From: Synaphobranchus kaupii
Lineage: Eukaryota; Chordata; Actinopteri; Anguilliformes; Synaphobranchidae
DNA length: 64,000 nucleotides
Assembly (NCBI GenBank): GCA_029718625.1
Contig: CM056391.1
Coordinates: 534,162-598,161, forward strand
Reading direction: 5' to 3'
Position numbers and translations under genes: made by a program
Notes under the pieces: generated by a model
Databases searched by the model: none
What the model was told of the DNA's origin: nothing
Seen by the model: the letters and a program-made list of their open reading frames with translations, nothing else
In this document: one piece after another, positions 39,601 to 55,400 of the stretch
Position numbering within the stretch: position 1 is the stretch's first letter
How the letters are laid out: each line of letters starts with the position of its first letter

Positions 39601-40628
39601 CCTGCCATACAACCGGTGTGATGCTTGAAATGTGAGAAAATGTTCCTGACAAAAAAACACTTGCCGACAAGATGTTGCCGACAGCTTGTTGCCACTGCTA
39701 CGTCTCGGCCTGTCGATGGGCTTCATTGGAATGGAATCAGGAGTGGATCATGCGTGTTCAATAAAGACTGCTAAACTATTAACTACAAAGTTTGTTAGCT
39801 GGGCCCAATATCCCCAAGTGATTCCCAGTGCTCATCATCGTATACCTAAAATGTAGATGTTATCAGATAAAGACGCTGCTTCAAATGACAGCAATTGACT
39901 GAATTTGGTTTTCAAAAATTGTGTCTTAAATTGAAGTGGAGGGACAGTAAATAAATCACATCTTGACGGTCCCTGATTGCGGACTCCCGCAGAGATTCCC
40001 TGGAGTACTACGCCTGAGAGTTTTCCTAGATTAGGCGCTTCTTTTTTACTAGCGATAGGAGAGCGGCGAGGCTTCGGGAGCCGTCATATGTTATCAGCGG
40101 CCGGCTGATTTGAATGAGCGTTTCCCTATGGAGAGCGAGGTCTTTTTGATCGGCTCGCACGACCGGCTGAGTGACAGTTCGCCGTGGCCCACCCCATTAC
40201 GGGGGTTTGCGGAGCATAAATCTACCCGCCGGTGCATTCCGCAGGCCTGGAAGGCGGGTCCACTTTAGCTGAGCTCATAAATACCCGGGGATTGAGTGGC
40301 ATCTCTACAGTGGCTGCCTCTTGAAGGCACCGTTTTTTTTGTTGTTGAGGTTTTGGATCACGATCGCATTGCGACCCTTTGCTAGGCCACATCGAGGGCA
40401 GAACCCGTCCTGCCAGAGGAGTCCGCTTTGAGGGTCTCATCGCCGGGACTCGATGCTCCCTCACACCCCCCGAAACTGACCCTCTAGTGCCGTTGAAGAA
40501 GAGCGTCTGCCTGCGGGGGTTCTGGATGACAACGATGGAGCCGTCATAGTTCTGCAGCCGGCAGGAGATCTGCGCCGTTCCCCCCTCCAGCACCGTCACG
40601 TTCTCTGCCTGCACTGCCTGACACCGAG
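28670..40628 (-). CDS. cadm4: Cell adhesion molecule 4 (nectin-like 4), exons 2-9, first exon not found
   Basis: Single-pass immunoglobulin adhesion protein. In mammals CADM4 mediates axon-glia and epithelial contacts and binds other CADMs. Exons (minus strand): 40481-40628, 37822-38109, 37142-37303, 35586-35676, 33631-33803, 30802-30915, 29381-29509, 28670-28779, together about 404 codons. Seen in order: V-type Ig ([56 protein letters not shown]), second Ig ([32 protein letters not shown]), third Ig ([40 protein letters not shown]), a Pro/Thr/Ser-rich stalk, the membrane segment [20 protein letters not shown], and a cytoplasmic tail [14 protein letters not shown]...KKEYLL. Near-identity to human CADM4 in several blocks separates it from CADM1-3. 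Exon 1 (signal peptide) is not recognisable; CADM genes have a very long intron 1. The exon 2 donor carries an apparent extra G. Confidence 0.96.
28780..29380. other. cadm4 last intron, with a short 12-bp-type repeat
   Basis: At 29208-29290 degenerate AAATCCAAATTC units form a small tandem repeat. Nothing else recognised. Confidence 0.7.
29381..29509 (-). CDS. cadm4: cadm4 transmembrane exon
   Basis: 129 nt. Acceptor CACCTCAG, donor AAAG/GTGAGG. It encodes [34 protein letters not shown] and TIWCSVRQK. The membrane span is almost identical to human CADM4. Confidence 0.95.
29510..30801. other. cadm4 intron between stalk and membrane exons
   Basis: No exon seen. It contains GA-rich stretches at about 29830-29920 and 30610-30790, and a CpG-containing segment at 30030-30300. 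Confidence 0.5.
30802..30915 (-). CDS. cadm4: cadm4 stalk exon, candidate cassette exon
   Basis: 114 nt (38 codons), phase 1 on both sides, between a CCCATAG acceptor and an AGAG/GTAAAC donor. It encodes [20 protein letters not shown] and a further Thr/Pro-rich part ending ALDPR, with two NVS glycosylation sites in a small duplication. It resembles the alternatively used stalk exons of CADM1. The human CADM4 I recall has no such segment. Confidence 0.75.
30916..33502. other. cadm4 intron
   Basis: Contains a GT repeat (31153-31180), CT-rich segments at about 31480-31580 and 31770-31870, and an ATTAAT-rich segment at 31645-31705. No further coding exon recognised. Confidence 0.5.
33503..33658. 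repeat. 78-bp tandem duplication spanning the cadm4 exon 6 donor
   Basis: Copies 33503-33580 and 33581-33658 differ at only a few positions. Each contains the sequence encoding YTLLVYG followed by a GTGAGAGACC donor. The true exon end is at 33631; the second donor is at 33553, exactly 78 nt (26 codons) further, with no stop between. Confidence 0.95.
33631..33803 (-). CDS. cadm4: cadm4 exon: third Ig domain, second half
   Basis: 173 nt. Acceptor CTGTAG, donor TACG/GTGAGA. It encodes [40 protein letters not shown] and [16 protein letters not shown]. The last 28 nt and the donor are part of a 78-bp tandem duplication. Confidence 0.94.
33806..34490. repeat. Long purine (GA) tract; pyrimidine tract on the cadm4 sense strand
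   Basis: About 680 bp almost entirely A and G on the plus strand, so the cadm4 transcript reads a polypyrimidine tract that ends directly at the exon 6 acceptor. An ACGG run (34527-34546) lies just beyond it. Confidence 0.9.
34491..35430. other. cadm4 intron, CpG-containing non-repetitive DNA
   Basis: Relatively GC-rich, non-repetitive sequence at 34550-35060, with TTAATTAAA and GATTAATG homeodomain-like sites. No exon recognised. Confidence 0.45.
35438..35557. repeat. CA microsatellite
   Basis: CA dinucleotides with a few CAGA interruptions, about 30 bp downstream (sense strand) of the exon 5 donor. Confidence 0.97.
35586..35676 (-). CDS. cadm4: cadm4 exon: third Ig domain, first half
   Basis: 91 nt. 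Acceptor CCTTCAG, donor CCACT/GTGAGT. It encodes [20 protein letters not shown] and LVCSVTGNP, matching human APTARI-like and REGDTL..TCAVTGNP. A second AG (CCCCCACAG) 11 nt inside the exon is not used, because it would break the phase. Confidence 0.92.
35677..36328. other. cadm4 intron 4, unclassified segment
   Basis: Sequence between the exon 5 acceptor and the 121-bp array. The stretch from 35950 to 36300 (TTCTCCCAATTTAGTGGCCA onward) looks like a dispersed fish repeat, but I cannot name it. Confidence 0.35.
36329..37160. repeat. 121-bp minisatellite made of two 60-61-bp subunits, seeded at the cadm4 exon 4 end
   Basis: Subunits of type A (CATCTGCTTATAGTG) and type B (CATCCAGCCGGTAGTG) alternate. 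CCAGCCGG starts at 36425, 36546, 36667, 36788, 36909, 37030 and 37151, an exact 121-bp period. The last copy (37151) is inside coding exon 4: its inverse reads CACTACCGGCTGGATGTGCA, encoding HYRLDV, followed by the real donor. About 13 further copies of the ACTGTGAGCAC donor context lie in the array. Confidence 0.97.
37142..37303 (-). CDS. cadm4: cadm4 exon: second Ig domain, second half
   Basis: 162 nt. Acceptor CCTTCAG, donor CACT/GTGAGC. It encodes [40 protein letters not shown] and [13 protein letters not shown]. Its 3' end is the first unit of the 121-bp minisatellite that fills the intron. Confidence 0.93.
37737..37806. repeat. ATGG/ACGG tetranucleotide microsatellite
   Basis: GATG and GACG tetramers ending 15 bp from the exon 3 donor of cadm4. 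The human-like exon just beyond is unaffected. Confidence 0.97.
37822..38109 (-). CDS. cadm4: cadm4 exon: end of the first Ig domain and start of the second
   Basis: 288 nt. The acceptor TCTCAG follows a very long pyrimidine tract; the donor is CCAAG/GTGCCC. It encodes [40 protein letters not shown] and [20 protein letters not shown], ending RRREIQ-like (RDRREIQ). Confidence 0.95.
38112..39040. repeat. Long purine (GA) tract of about 930 bp; pyrimidine tract on the cadm4 sense strand
   Basis: GGGAGA/GGAAGG-type low-complexity sequence with a tandem 109-bp-scale duplication near 38510-38690. On the sense strand it is a polypyrimidine tract running straight into the exon 3 acceptor. Large open frames in it are compositional. 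Confidence 0.92.
39041..40480. other. cadm4 intron 2
   Basis: Contains a GT microsatellite (39541-39598) and non-repetitive DNA. The segment at 39950-40460 has higher complexity and GC content; I see no exon in it. Confidence 0.5.
40481..40628 (-). CDS. cadm4: cadm4 exon 2: first Ig domain, first half
   Basis: 148 nt up to the GT donor. Acceptor CCCTACAG. It encodes [40 protein letters not shown] and TLFFNGTR. With the donor placed at the only GT (40480-40479) the exon leaves two bases (GG), while the next exon requires one. The G run at 40480-40482 has one base too many. Confidence 0.93.
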
Positions 40629-45900
<5,272 letters not shown>

Positions 45901-46400
45901 NNNNNNNNNNNNNNNNNNNNNNNNNNNNNNNNNNNNNNNNNNNNNNNNNNNNNNNNNNNNNNNNNNNNNNNNNNNNNNNNNNNNNNNNNNNNNNNNNNNN
46001 NNNNNNNNNNNNNNNNNNNNNNNNNNNNNNNNNNNNNNNNNNNNNNNNNNNNNNNNNNNNNNNNNNNNNNNNNNNNNNNNNNNNNNNNNNNNNNNNNNNN
46101 NNNNNNNNNNNNNNNNNNNNNNNNNNNNNNNNNNNNNNNNNNNNNNNNNNNNNNNNNNNNNNNNNNNNNNNNNNNNNNNNNNNNNNNNNNNNNNNNNNNN
46201 NNNNNNNNNNNNNNNNNNNNNNNNNNNNNNNNNNNNNNNNNNNNNNNNNNNNNNNNNNNNNNNNNNNNNNNNNNNNNNNNNNNNNNNNNNNNNNNNNNNN
46301 NNNNNNNNNNNNNNNNNNNNNNNNNNNNNNNNNNNNNNNNNNNNNNNNNNNNNNNNNNNNNNNNNNNNNNNNNNNNNNNNNNNNNNNNNNNNNNNNNNNN
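45901..46400. other. Assembly gap (500 N)
   Basis: Exactly 500 N at the left edge of the satellite array, which begins immediately after it. The array probably continues into the gap. Confidence 0.98.
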
Positions 46401-49400
46401 AAGTGAAAAATAATTTGTTTTTAGACATTTATGATGAAAAATGTGTTTTGGGGAAAATGAAAAAACATAAGACTATAGACTTTTGTCCAAAAATGGTCTA
46501 AAATATTAAAATGCCATTTTTTGATTCCGATGGATAGAAAATTATATGTACTTAATAACTACGGTGAAATAAGTGAAAAATAATGAGTTTTAAGACATTT
46601 ATAATGAAAAATGTGTTTTGGGAGAAATTAAAAAACATAAAACTATAGCCTTATGTCCAAAAATGGTCTAAAATATTAAAATGCCCTTTTTTCATTCCGA
46701 TGTATAGAAAATTATATGTACTTAATAACTGCGGTGAAATAAGTAAAAAATAATGAGTTTTAAGACATTTATGATGAAAAATGTGTTTTGGGTGCAATAA
46801 AAAAACATAAGACTATAGTCTTATGTCCAAAAATGGTCAAAAATATTAAAATGCCATTTTTTGATTCCGATGTATAGAAAATGATATGTACTTAATAACT
46901 GCGGTGAAATAAGTGAAAAATAATTTGTTTTTAGACATTTATGATGAAAAATGTGTTTTGGGGGAAATGAAAAAACATAAGACTATAGACTTTTGTCCAA
47001 AAATGGTCTAAAATATTAAAATATAAATGCCATTTTTTTATTACAATGGATAGAAAATTATATGTACTTAATAACTGCGGTGAAATAATGAGTTTTAAGA
47101 CATTTATGATGAAAAATGTCTTTTGGGGGAAATGAAAAAACATAAGACTATAGTCTTATGTCCAAAAATGGTCAAAAATATTAAAATGCCATTTTCTGAT
47201 TCCGATGTATTGAAAACTATATTTACTTCATAACCGCGGTGAAATAAGAGAAAAATAATGAGTTTTAAGACATTTATAATGAAAAATGTGTTTTGGGGGA
47301 AATGAAAAAACATAAAAATGGTCAAAAATATTAAAATGCCATTTTCTGATTCCGATGTATTGAAAACTATATTTACTTCATAACCGCGGTGAAATAAGTG
47401 AAAAATAATGAGTTTTAAGACATTTACGATGAAAAATGTGTTTTGGGGGAAATGAAAAAACATAAGACTATAGTCTTATGTCCAAAAATGGTCAAAAATA
47501 TTAAAATGCCATTTTTTGATTCCGATGGATAGAAAATTATATGTACTTAATAACTACGGTGAAATAAGTGAAAAATAATGAGTTTTAAGACATTTATAAT
47601 GAAAAATGTGTTTTGGGAGAAATTAAAAAACATAAAACTATAGCCTTATGTCCAAAAATGGTCTAAAATATAAAAATGCCCTTTTTTCATTCCGATGTAT
47701 AGAAAATTATAAAAATGGTCAAAAATATTAAAATGCCATTTTTCGATTCAGATGTATAGAAAATGATATGTACTTAATAACTGCGGTGAAATAAGTAAAA
47801 AATAATGAGTTTTAAGACATTTATGATGAAAAATGTGTGTTGGGGGAAATTAAAAAAGATAAGACTATAGTCTTATGTCCAAAAATGGTCAAAAAAATTA
47901 AAATGCCATTTTTTGATTCCGTGTATAGAAAATTATATGTACTTAATAACTGCGGTGAAATAATGAGTTTTAAGACATTTATGATGAAAAATGTGTTTTG
48001 GGGGAAATGAAAAAACATAAAAATGGTCAAAAATATTAAAATGCCATTTTTTGATTCCGATGGATAGAAAATTATATGTACTTAATAACTACGGTGAAAT
48101 AAGTGAAAAATAATGAGTTTTAAGACATTTATGATGAAAAATGTCTTTTGGGGGAAATGAAAAAACATAAGACTATAGTCTTATGTCCAAAAATGGTCAA
48201 AAATATTAAAATGCCATTTTCTGATTCCGATGTATAGAAAACTATATGTACTTAATAACTGCGGTGAAATAAGTGAAAAATAATTTGTTTTTAGACATTT
48301 ATGATGAAAAATGTGTTTTGGGGGAAATTAAAAAACATAAGACTATAGACTTTTGTCCAAAAATGGTCTAAAATATTAAAATATAAATGGCATTTTTTTA
48401 TTCCAATGGATAGAAAATTATATGTACTTAATAACTGCGGTGAAATAATGAGTTTTAAGACATTTATGATGAAAAATGTCTTTTGGGGGAAATGAAAAAA
48501 CATAAGACTATAGTCTTATGTCCAAAAATGGTCAAAAATATTAAAATGCCATTTTCTGATTCCGATGGATAGAAAATTATATGTACTTAATAACTACGGT
48601 GAAATAAGTGAAAAATAATGAGTTTTAAGACATTTATAATGAAAAATGTGTTTTGGGAGAAATTAAAAAACATAAAACTATAGCCTTATGTCCAAAAATG
48701 GTCTAAAATATTAAAATGCCCTTTTTTCATTCCGATGTATAGAAAATTATATGTACTTAATAACTGCGGTGAAATAAGTAAAAAATAATGAGTTTTAAGA
48801 CATTTATGATGAAAAATCTGTTTTGGGGAAAATGAAAAAACATAAGACTATGTCCAAAAAGGGCCAAAATGGTCAAAAATATTAAAATGCCATTTTTTGA
48901 TTCCGATGTATAGAAAATGATATGTACTTAATAACTGCGGTGAAATAAGTGAAAAATAATTTGTTTTTAGACATTTATGATGAAAAATGTGTTTTGGGGG
49001 AAATGAAAAAACATAAGACTATAGACTTTTGTCCAAAAATGGTCTAAAATATTAAAATATAAATGCCATTTTTTTATTACAATGGATAGAAAATTATATG
49101 TACTTAATAACTGCGGTGAAATAATGAGTTTTAAGACATTTATGATGAAAAATGTCTTTTGGGGGAAATGAAAAAACATAAGACTATAGTCTTATGTCCA
49201 AAAATGGTCAAAAATATTAAAATGCCATTTTCTGATTCCGATGTATTGAAAACTATATTTACTTCATAACCGCGGTGAAATAAGAGAAAAATAATGAGTT
49301 TTAAGACATTTATAATGAAAAATGTGTTTTGGGGAAATGAAAAAACATAAAAATGGTCAAAAATATTAAAATGCCATTTTCTGATTCCGATGTATTGAAA

Positions 49401-52400
49401 ACTATATTTACTTCATAACCGCGGTGAAATAAGTGAAAAATAATGAGTTTTAAGACATTTACGATGAAAAATGTGTTTTGGGGGAAATGAAAAAACATAA
49501 GACTATAGTCTTATGTCCAAAAATGGTCAAAAATATTAAAATGCCATTTTTTGATTCCGATGGATAGAAAATTATATGTACTTAATAACTACGGTGAAAT
49601 AAGTGAAAAATAATGAGTTTTAAGACATTTATAATGAAAAATGTGTTTTGGGAGAAATTAAAAAACATAAAACTATAGCCTTATGTCCAAAAATGGTCTA
49701 AAATATAAAAATGCCCTTTTTTCATTCCGATGTATAGAAAATTATAAAAATGGTCAAAAATATTAAAATGCCATTTTTCGATTCAGATGTATAGAAAATG
49801 ATATGTACTTAATAACTGCGGTGAAATAAGTAAAAAATAATGAGTTTTAAGACATTTATGATGAAAATGTGTTTTGGGGGAAATTAAAAAACATAAGACT
49901 ATAGCCTTATGACCAAAAATGGTCAAAAATATTAAAATGCCATTTTTTGATTCCGATGGATAGAACATTATATGTACTTAATAACTACGGTGAAATAATG
50001 AGTTTTAAGACATTTATGATGAAAAATGTGTTTTGGGGGAAATGAAAAAACATAAAACTATAGCCTTATGTCCAAAAATGGTCTAAAATATTAAAATGCC
50101 CTTTTTTCATTCCGATGTATAGAAAATTATATGTACTTAATAACTACGGTGAAATAAGTGAAAAATAATGAGTTTTAAGACATTTATAATGAAAAATGTG
50201 TTTTGGGAGAAATTAAAAAACATAAAACTATAGCCTTATGTCCAAAAATGGTCTAAAATATTAAAATGCCCTTTTTTCATTCCGATGTATAGAAAATTAT
50301 ATGTACTTAATAACTGCGGTGAAATAAGTAAAAAATAATGAGTTTTAAGACATTTATGATGAAAAATCTGTTTTGGGGAAAATGAAAAAACATAAGACTA
50401 TGTCCAAAAAGGGCCAAAATGGTCAAAAATATTAAAATGCCATTTTTTGATTCCGATGTATAAAAAACTATATGTACTTAATAACTGCGGTGAAATAAGT
50501 GAAAAATAATGAGTTTTAAGACATTTATGATGAAAAATGTGTTTTGGGGGAAATTAAAAAACATAAGACTATAGTCTTATGTCTAAAAATGGTCAAAAAT
50601 ATTAAAATGCCATTTTTTGATTCCGATGGATGGAACATTATATGTACTTAATAACTACGGTGAAATAAGTGAAAAATAATGAGTTTTAAGACATTTATGA
50701 TGAAAAATGTATTTTGGGGGAAATTAAAAAACATAAGACTATAGTCTTATGTCCAAAAATGGTCTAAAATATTAAAATATAAATGCCATTTTTTTATTCC
50801 AATGGATAGAAAATTATATGTACTTAATAACTGCGGTGAAATAATGAGTTTTAAGACATTTATGGTCAAAAATGTCTTTTGGAGGAAATTAAAAAACATA
50901 AGACTATAGCCTTATGACCAAAAATGGAAAAAAATATTAAAATGCCATTTTTTGATTCCGATGTATAGAAAATGATATGTACTTAATAACTGCGGTGAAA
51001 TAAGTGAAAAATAATTTGTTTTTAGACATTTATAATGAAAAATGTGTTTTGGGGGAAATGAAAAAACATAAGACTATAGTCTTATGTCCAAAAATGGTCA
51101 AAAATATTAAAATGCCCTTTTTTCATTCCGATGTATAGAAAATTATATGTACTTAATAACTGCGGTGAAATAAGTAAAAAATATTGAGTTTTAAGACATT
51201 TATGATGAAAAATGTGTTTTGGGTGCAATTAAAAAACATAAGACTATAGCCTTATGGCCAAAAATGGTCAAAAATATTAAAATGCCATTTTTCGATTCAG
51301 ATGTATAGAAAATGATATGTACTTAATAACTGCGATGAAATAAGTAAAAAATAATGAGTTTTAAGACATTTATGATGAAAAATGTGTGTTGGGGGAAATT
51401 AAAAAACATAAGACTATAGTCTTATGTCCAAAAATGGTCAAAAAAATTAAAATGCCATTTTTTGATTCCGATGTATAGAAAATGATATGTACTTAATAAC
51501 TGCGGTGAAATAAGTGAAAAATAATTTGTTTTTAGACATTTATGATGAAAAATGTGTTTTGGGGGAAATTAAAAAACATAAGACTATAGACTTTTGTCCA
51601 AAAATGGTCTAAAATATTAAAATATAACTGCCATTTTTTTATTCCAATGGATAGAAAATTATATGTACTTAACTGCGGTGAAATAATGAGTTTTAAGACA
51701 TTTATGATGAAAAATGTGTTTTGGGGGAAATTAAAAAACATAAGACTATAGACTTTTGTCCAAAAATGGTCTAAAATATTAAAATATAACTGCCATTTTT
51801 TTATTCCAATGGATAGAAAATTATATGTACTTAATAACTGCGGTGAAATAATGAGTTTTAAGACATTTATGATGAAAAATGTGTTTTGGGGGAAATGAAA
51901 AACATAAAACTATAGCCTTATGTCCAAAAATGGTCTAAAATATTAAAATGCCCTTTTTTCATTCCGATGTATAGAAAATTATATGTACTTAATAACTACG
52001 GTGAAATAAGTAAAAAATAATGATTTTTAAGACATTTATGATGAAAAATGTGTTTTGGGTGCAATTAAAAAACATAAGACTATAGCCTAATGGCCAAAAA
52101 TGGTCAAAAATATTAAAATGCCATTTTTCGATTCAGATGTATAGAAAATGATATGTACTTAATAACTGCGGTGAAATAAGTAAAAAATAATGAGTTTTAA
52201 GAAATTTATGATGAAAAATGTGTGTTGGGGGAAATTAAAAAACATAAGACTATAGTCTTATGCCCAAAAATGGTCAAAAAAATTAAAATGCCATTTTTTG
52301 ATTCCGATGTATAGAAAATGATATGTACTTAATAACTGCGGTGAAATAAGTGAAAAATAATTTGTTTTTAGACATTTATGATGAAAAATGTGTTTTGGGG

Positions 52401-55400
52401 GAAATTAAAAAACATAAGACTATAGTCTTATGTCCAAAAATGGTCAAAAAAATTAAAATGCCATTTTTTGATTCCGTGTATAGAAAATTATATGTACTTA
52501 ATAACTGCGGTGAAATAATGAGTTTTGAGACATTTATGATGAAAAATGTGTTTTGGGGGAAATGAAAAAACATAAAAATGGTCAAAAATATTAAAATGCC
52601 ATTTTTTGATTCCGATGGATAGAAAATTATATGTACTTAATAACTACGGTGAAATAAGTGAAAAATAATGAGTTTTAAGACATTTATGATGAAAAATGTC
52701 TTTTGGGGGAAATGAAAAAACATAAGACTATAGTCTTATGTCCAAAAATGGTCAAAAATATTAAAATGCCATTTTCTGATTCCGATGTATTGAAAACTAT
52801 ATTTACTTCATAACCGCGGTGAAATAAGTGAAAAATAATGAGTTTTAAGACATTTACGATGAAAAATGTGTTTTGGGGGAAATGAAGAAACATAAAAATG
52901 GTCAAAAATATTAAAATGCCATTTTTTGATTCTGATGTATAGAAAACTATATGTACTTAATAACTGCGGTGAAATAAGTGAAAATGTGTTTTGGGGAAAA
53001 TGAAAAAACATAAGACTATGTCCAAAAAGGGCCAAAATGGTCAAAAAAATTAAAATGCCATTTTTTGATTCCGATGTATAGAAAATGATATGTACTTAAT
53101 AACTGCGGTGAAATAAGTGAAAAATAATTTGTTTTTAGACATTTATGATGAAAAATGTGTTTTGGGGAAAATGAAAAAACATAAGACTATAGACTTTTGT
53201 CCAAAAATGGTCTAAAATATTAAAATGCCATTTTTTTATTCCAATGGATAGAAAATTATATGTACTTAATAACTGCGGTGAAATAAGTGAAAAATAATGA
53301 GTTTTAAGACATTTATGATGAAAAATGTGTTTTGGGGGAAATGAAAAAACATAAGACTATAGTCTTATGCCCAAAAATGGTCAAAAATATTAAAATGCCA
53401 TTTTTTGATTCCGATGGATAGAAAATTATATGTACTTAATAACTACGGTGAAATAAGTGAAAAATAATGAGTTTTAAGACATTTATAATGAAAAATGTGT
53501 TTTGGGAGAAATTAAAAAACATAAAACTATAGCCTTATGTCCAAAAATGGTCTAAAATATTAAAATGCCCTTTTTTCATTCCGATGTATAGAAAATGATA
53601 TGTACTTAATAACTGCGGTGAAATAAGTAAAAAATAATGAGTTTTAAGACATTTATGATGAAAAATGTGTTTTGGGTGCAATAAAAAAACATAAGACTAT
53701 AGTCTTATGTCCAAAAATGGTCAAAAATATTAAAATGCCATTTTTTGATTCCGATGTATAGAAAATGATATGTACTTAATAACTGCGGTGAAATAAGTGA
53801 AAAATAATTTGTTTTTAGACATTTATGATGAAAAATGTGTTTTGGGGGAAATGAAAAAACATAAGACTATAGACTTTTGTCCAAAAATGGTCTAAAATAT
53901 TAAAATATAAATGCCATTTTTTTATTACAATGGATAGAAAATTATATGTACTTAATAACTGCGGTGAAATAATGAGTTTTAAGACATTTATGATGAAAAA
54001 TGTCTTTTGGGGGAAATGAAAAAACATAAGACTATAGTCTTATGTCCAAAAATGGTCAAAAATATTAAAATGCCATTTTCTGATTCCGATGTATTGAAAA
54101 CTATATTTACTTCATAACCGCGGTGAAATAAGAGAAAAATAATGAGTTTTAAGACATTTATAATGAAAAATGTGTTTTGGGGGAAATGAAAAAACATAAA
54201 AATGGTCAAAAATATTAAAATGCCATTTTCTGATTCCGATGTATTGAAAACTATATTTACTTCATAACCGCGGTGAAATAAGTGAAAAATAATGAGTTTT
54301 AAGACATTTACGATGAAAAATGTGTTTTGGGGGAAATGAAAAAACATAAGACTATAGTCTTATGTCCAAAAATGGTCAAAAATATTAAAATGCCATTTTT
54401 TGATTCCGATGGATAGAAAATTATATGTACTTAATAACTACGGTGAAATAAGTGAAAAATAATGAGTTTTAAGACATTTATAATGAAAAATGTGTTTTGG
54501 GAGAAATTAAAAAACATAAAACTATAGCCTTATGTCCAAAAATGGTCTAAAATATAAAAATGCCCTTTTTTCATTCCGATGTATAGAAAATTATAAAAAT
54601 GGTCAAAAATATTAAAATGCCATTTTTCGATTCAGATGTATAGAAAATGATATGTACTTAATAACTGCGGTGAAATAAGTAAAAAATAATGAGTTTTAAG
54701 ACATTTATGATGAAAAATGTGTGTTGGGGGAAATTAAAAAAGATAAGACTATAGTCTTATGTCCAAAAATGGTCAAAAAAATTAAAATGCCATTTTTTGA
54801 TTCCGTGTATAGAAAATTATATGTACTTAATAACTGCGGTGAAATAATGAGTTTTAAGACATTTATGATGAAAAATGTGTTTTGGGGGAAATGAAAAAAC
54901 ATAAAAATGGTCAAAAATATTAAAATGCCATTTTTTGATTCCGATGGATAGAAAATTATATGTACTTAATAACTACGGTGAAATAAGTGAAAAATAATGA
55001 GTTTTAAGACATTTATGATGAAAAATGTCTTTTGGGGGAAATGAAAAAACATAAGACTAGTCTTATGTCCAAAAATGGTCAAAAATATTAAAATGCCATT
55101 TTCTGATTCCGATGTATAGAAAACTATATGTACTTAATAACTGTGGTGAAATAAGTGAAAAATAATGAGTTTTAAGACATTTATAATGAAAAATGTGTTT
55201 TGGGAGAAATTAAAAAACATAAAACTATAGCCTTATGTCCAAAAATGGTCTAAAATATTAAAATGCCCTTTTTTCATTCCGATGTATAGAAAATGATATG
55301 TACTTAATAACTGCGGTGAAATAAGTAAAAAATAATGAGTTTTAAGACATTTATGATGAAAAATGTGTTTTGGGTGCAATAAAAAAACATAAGACTATAG

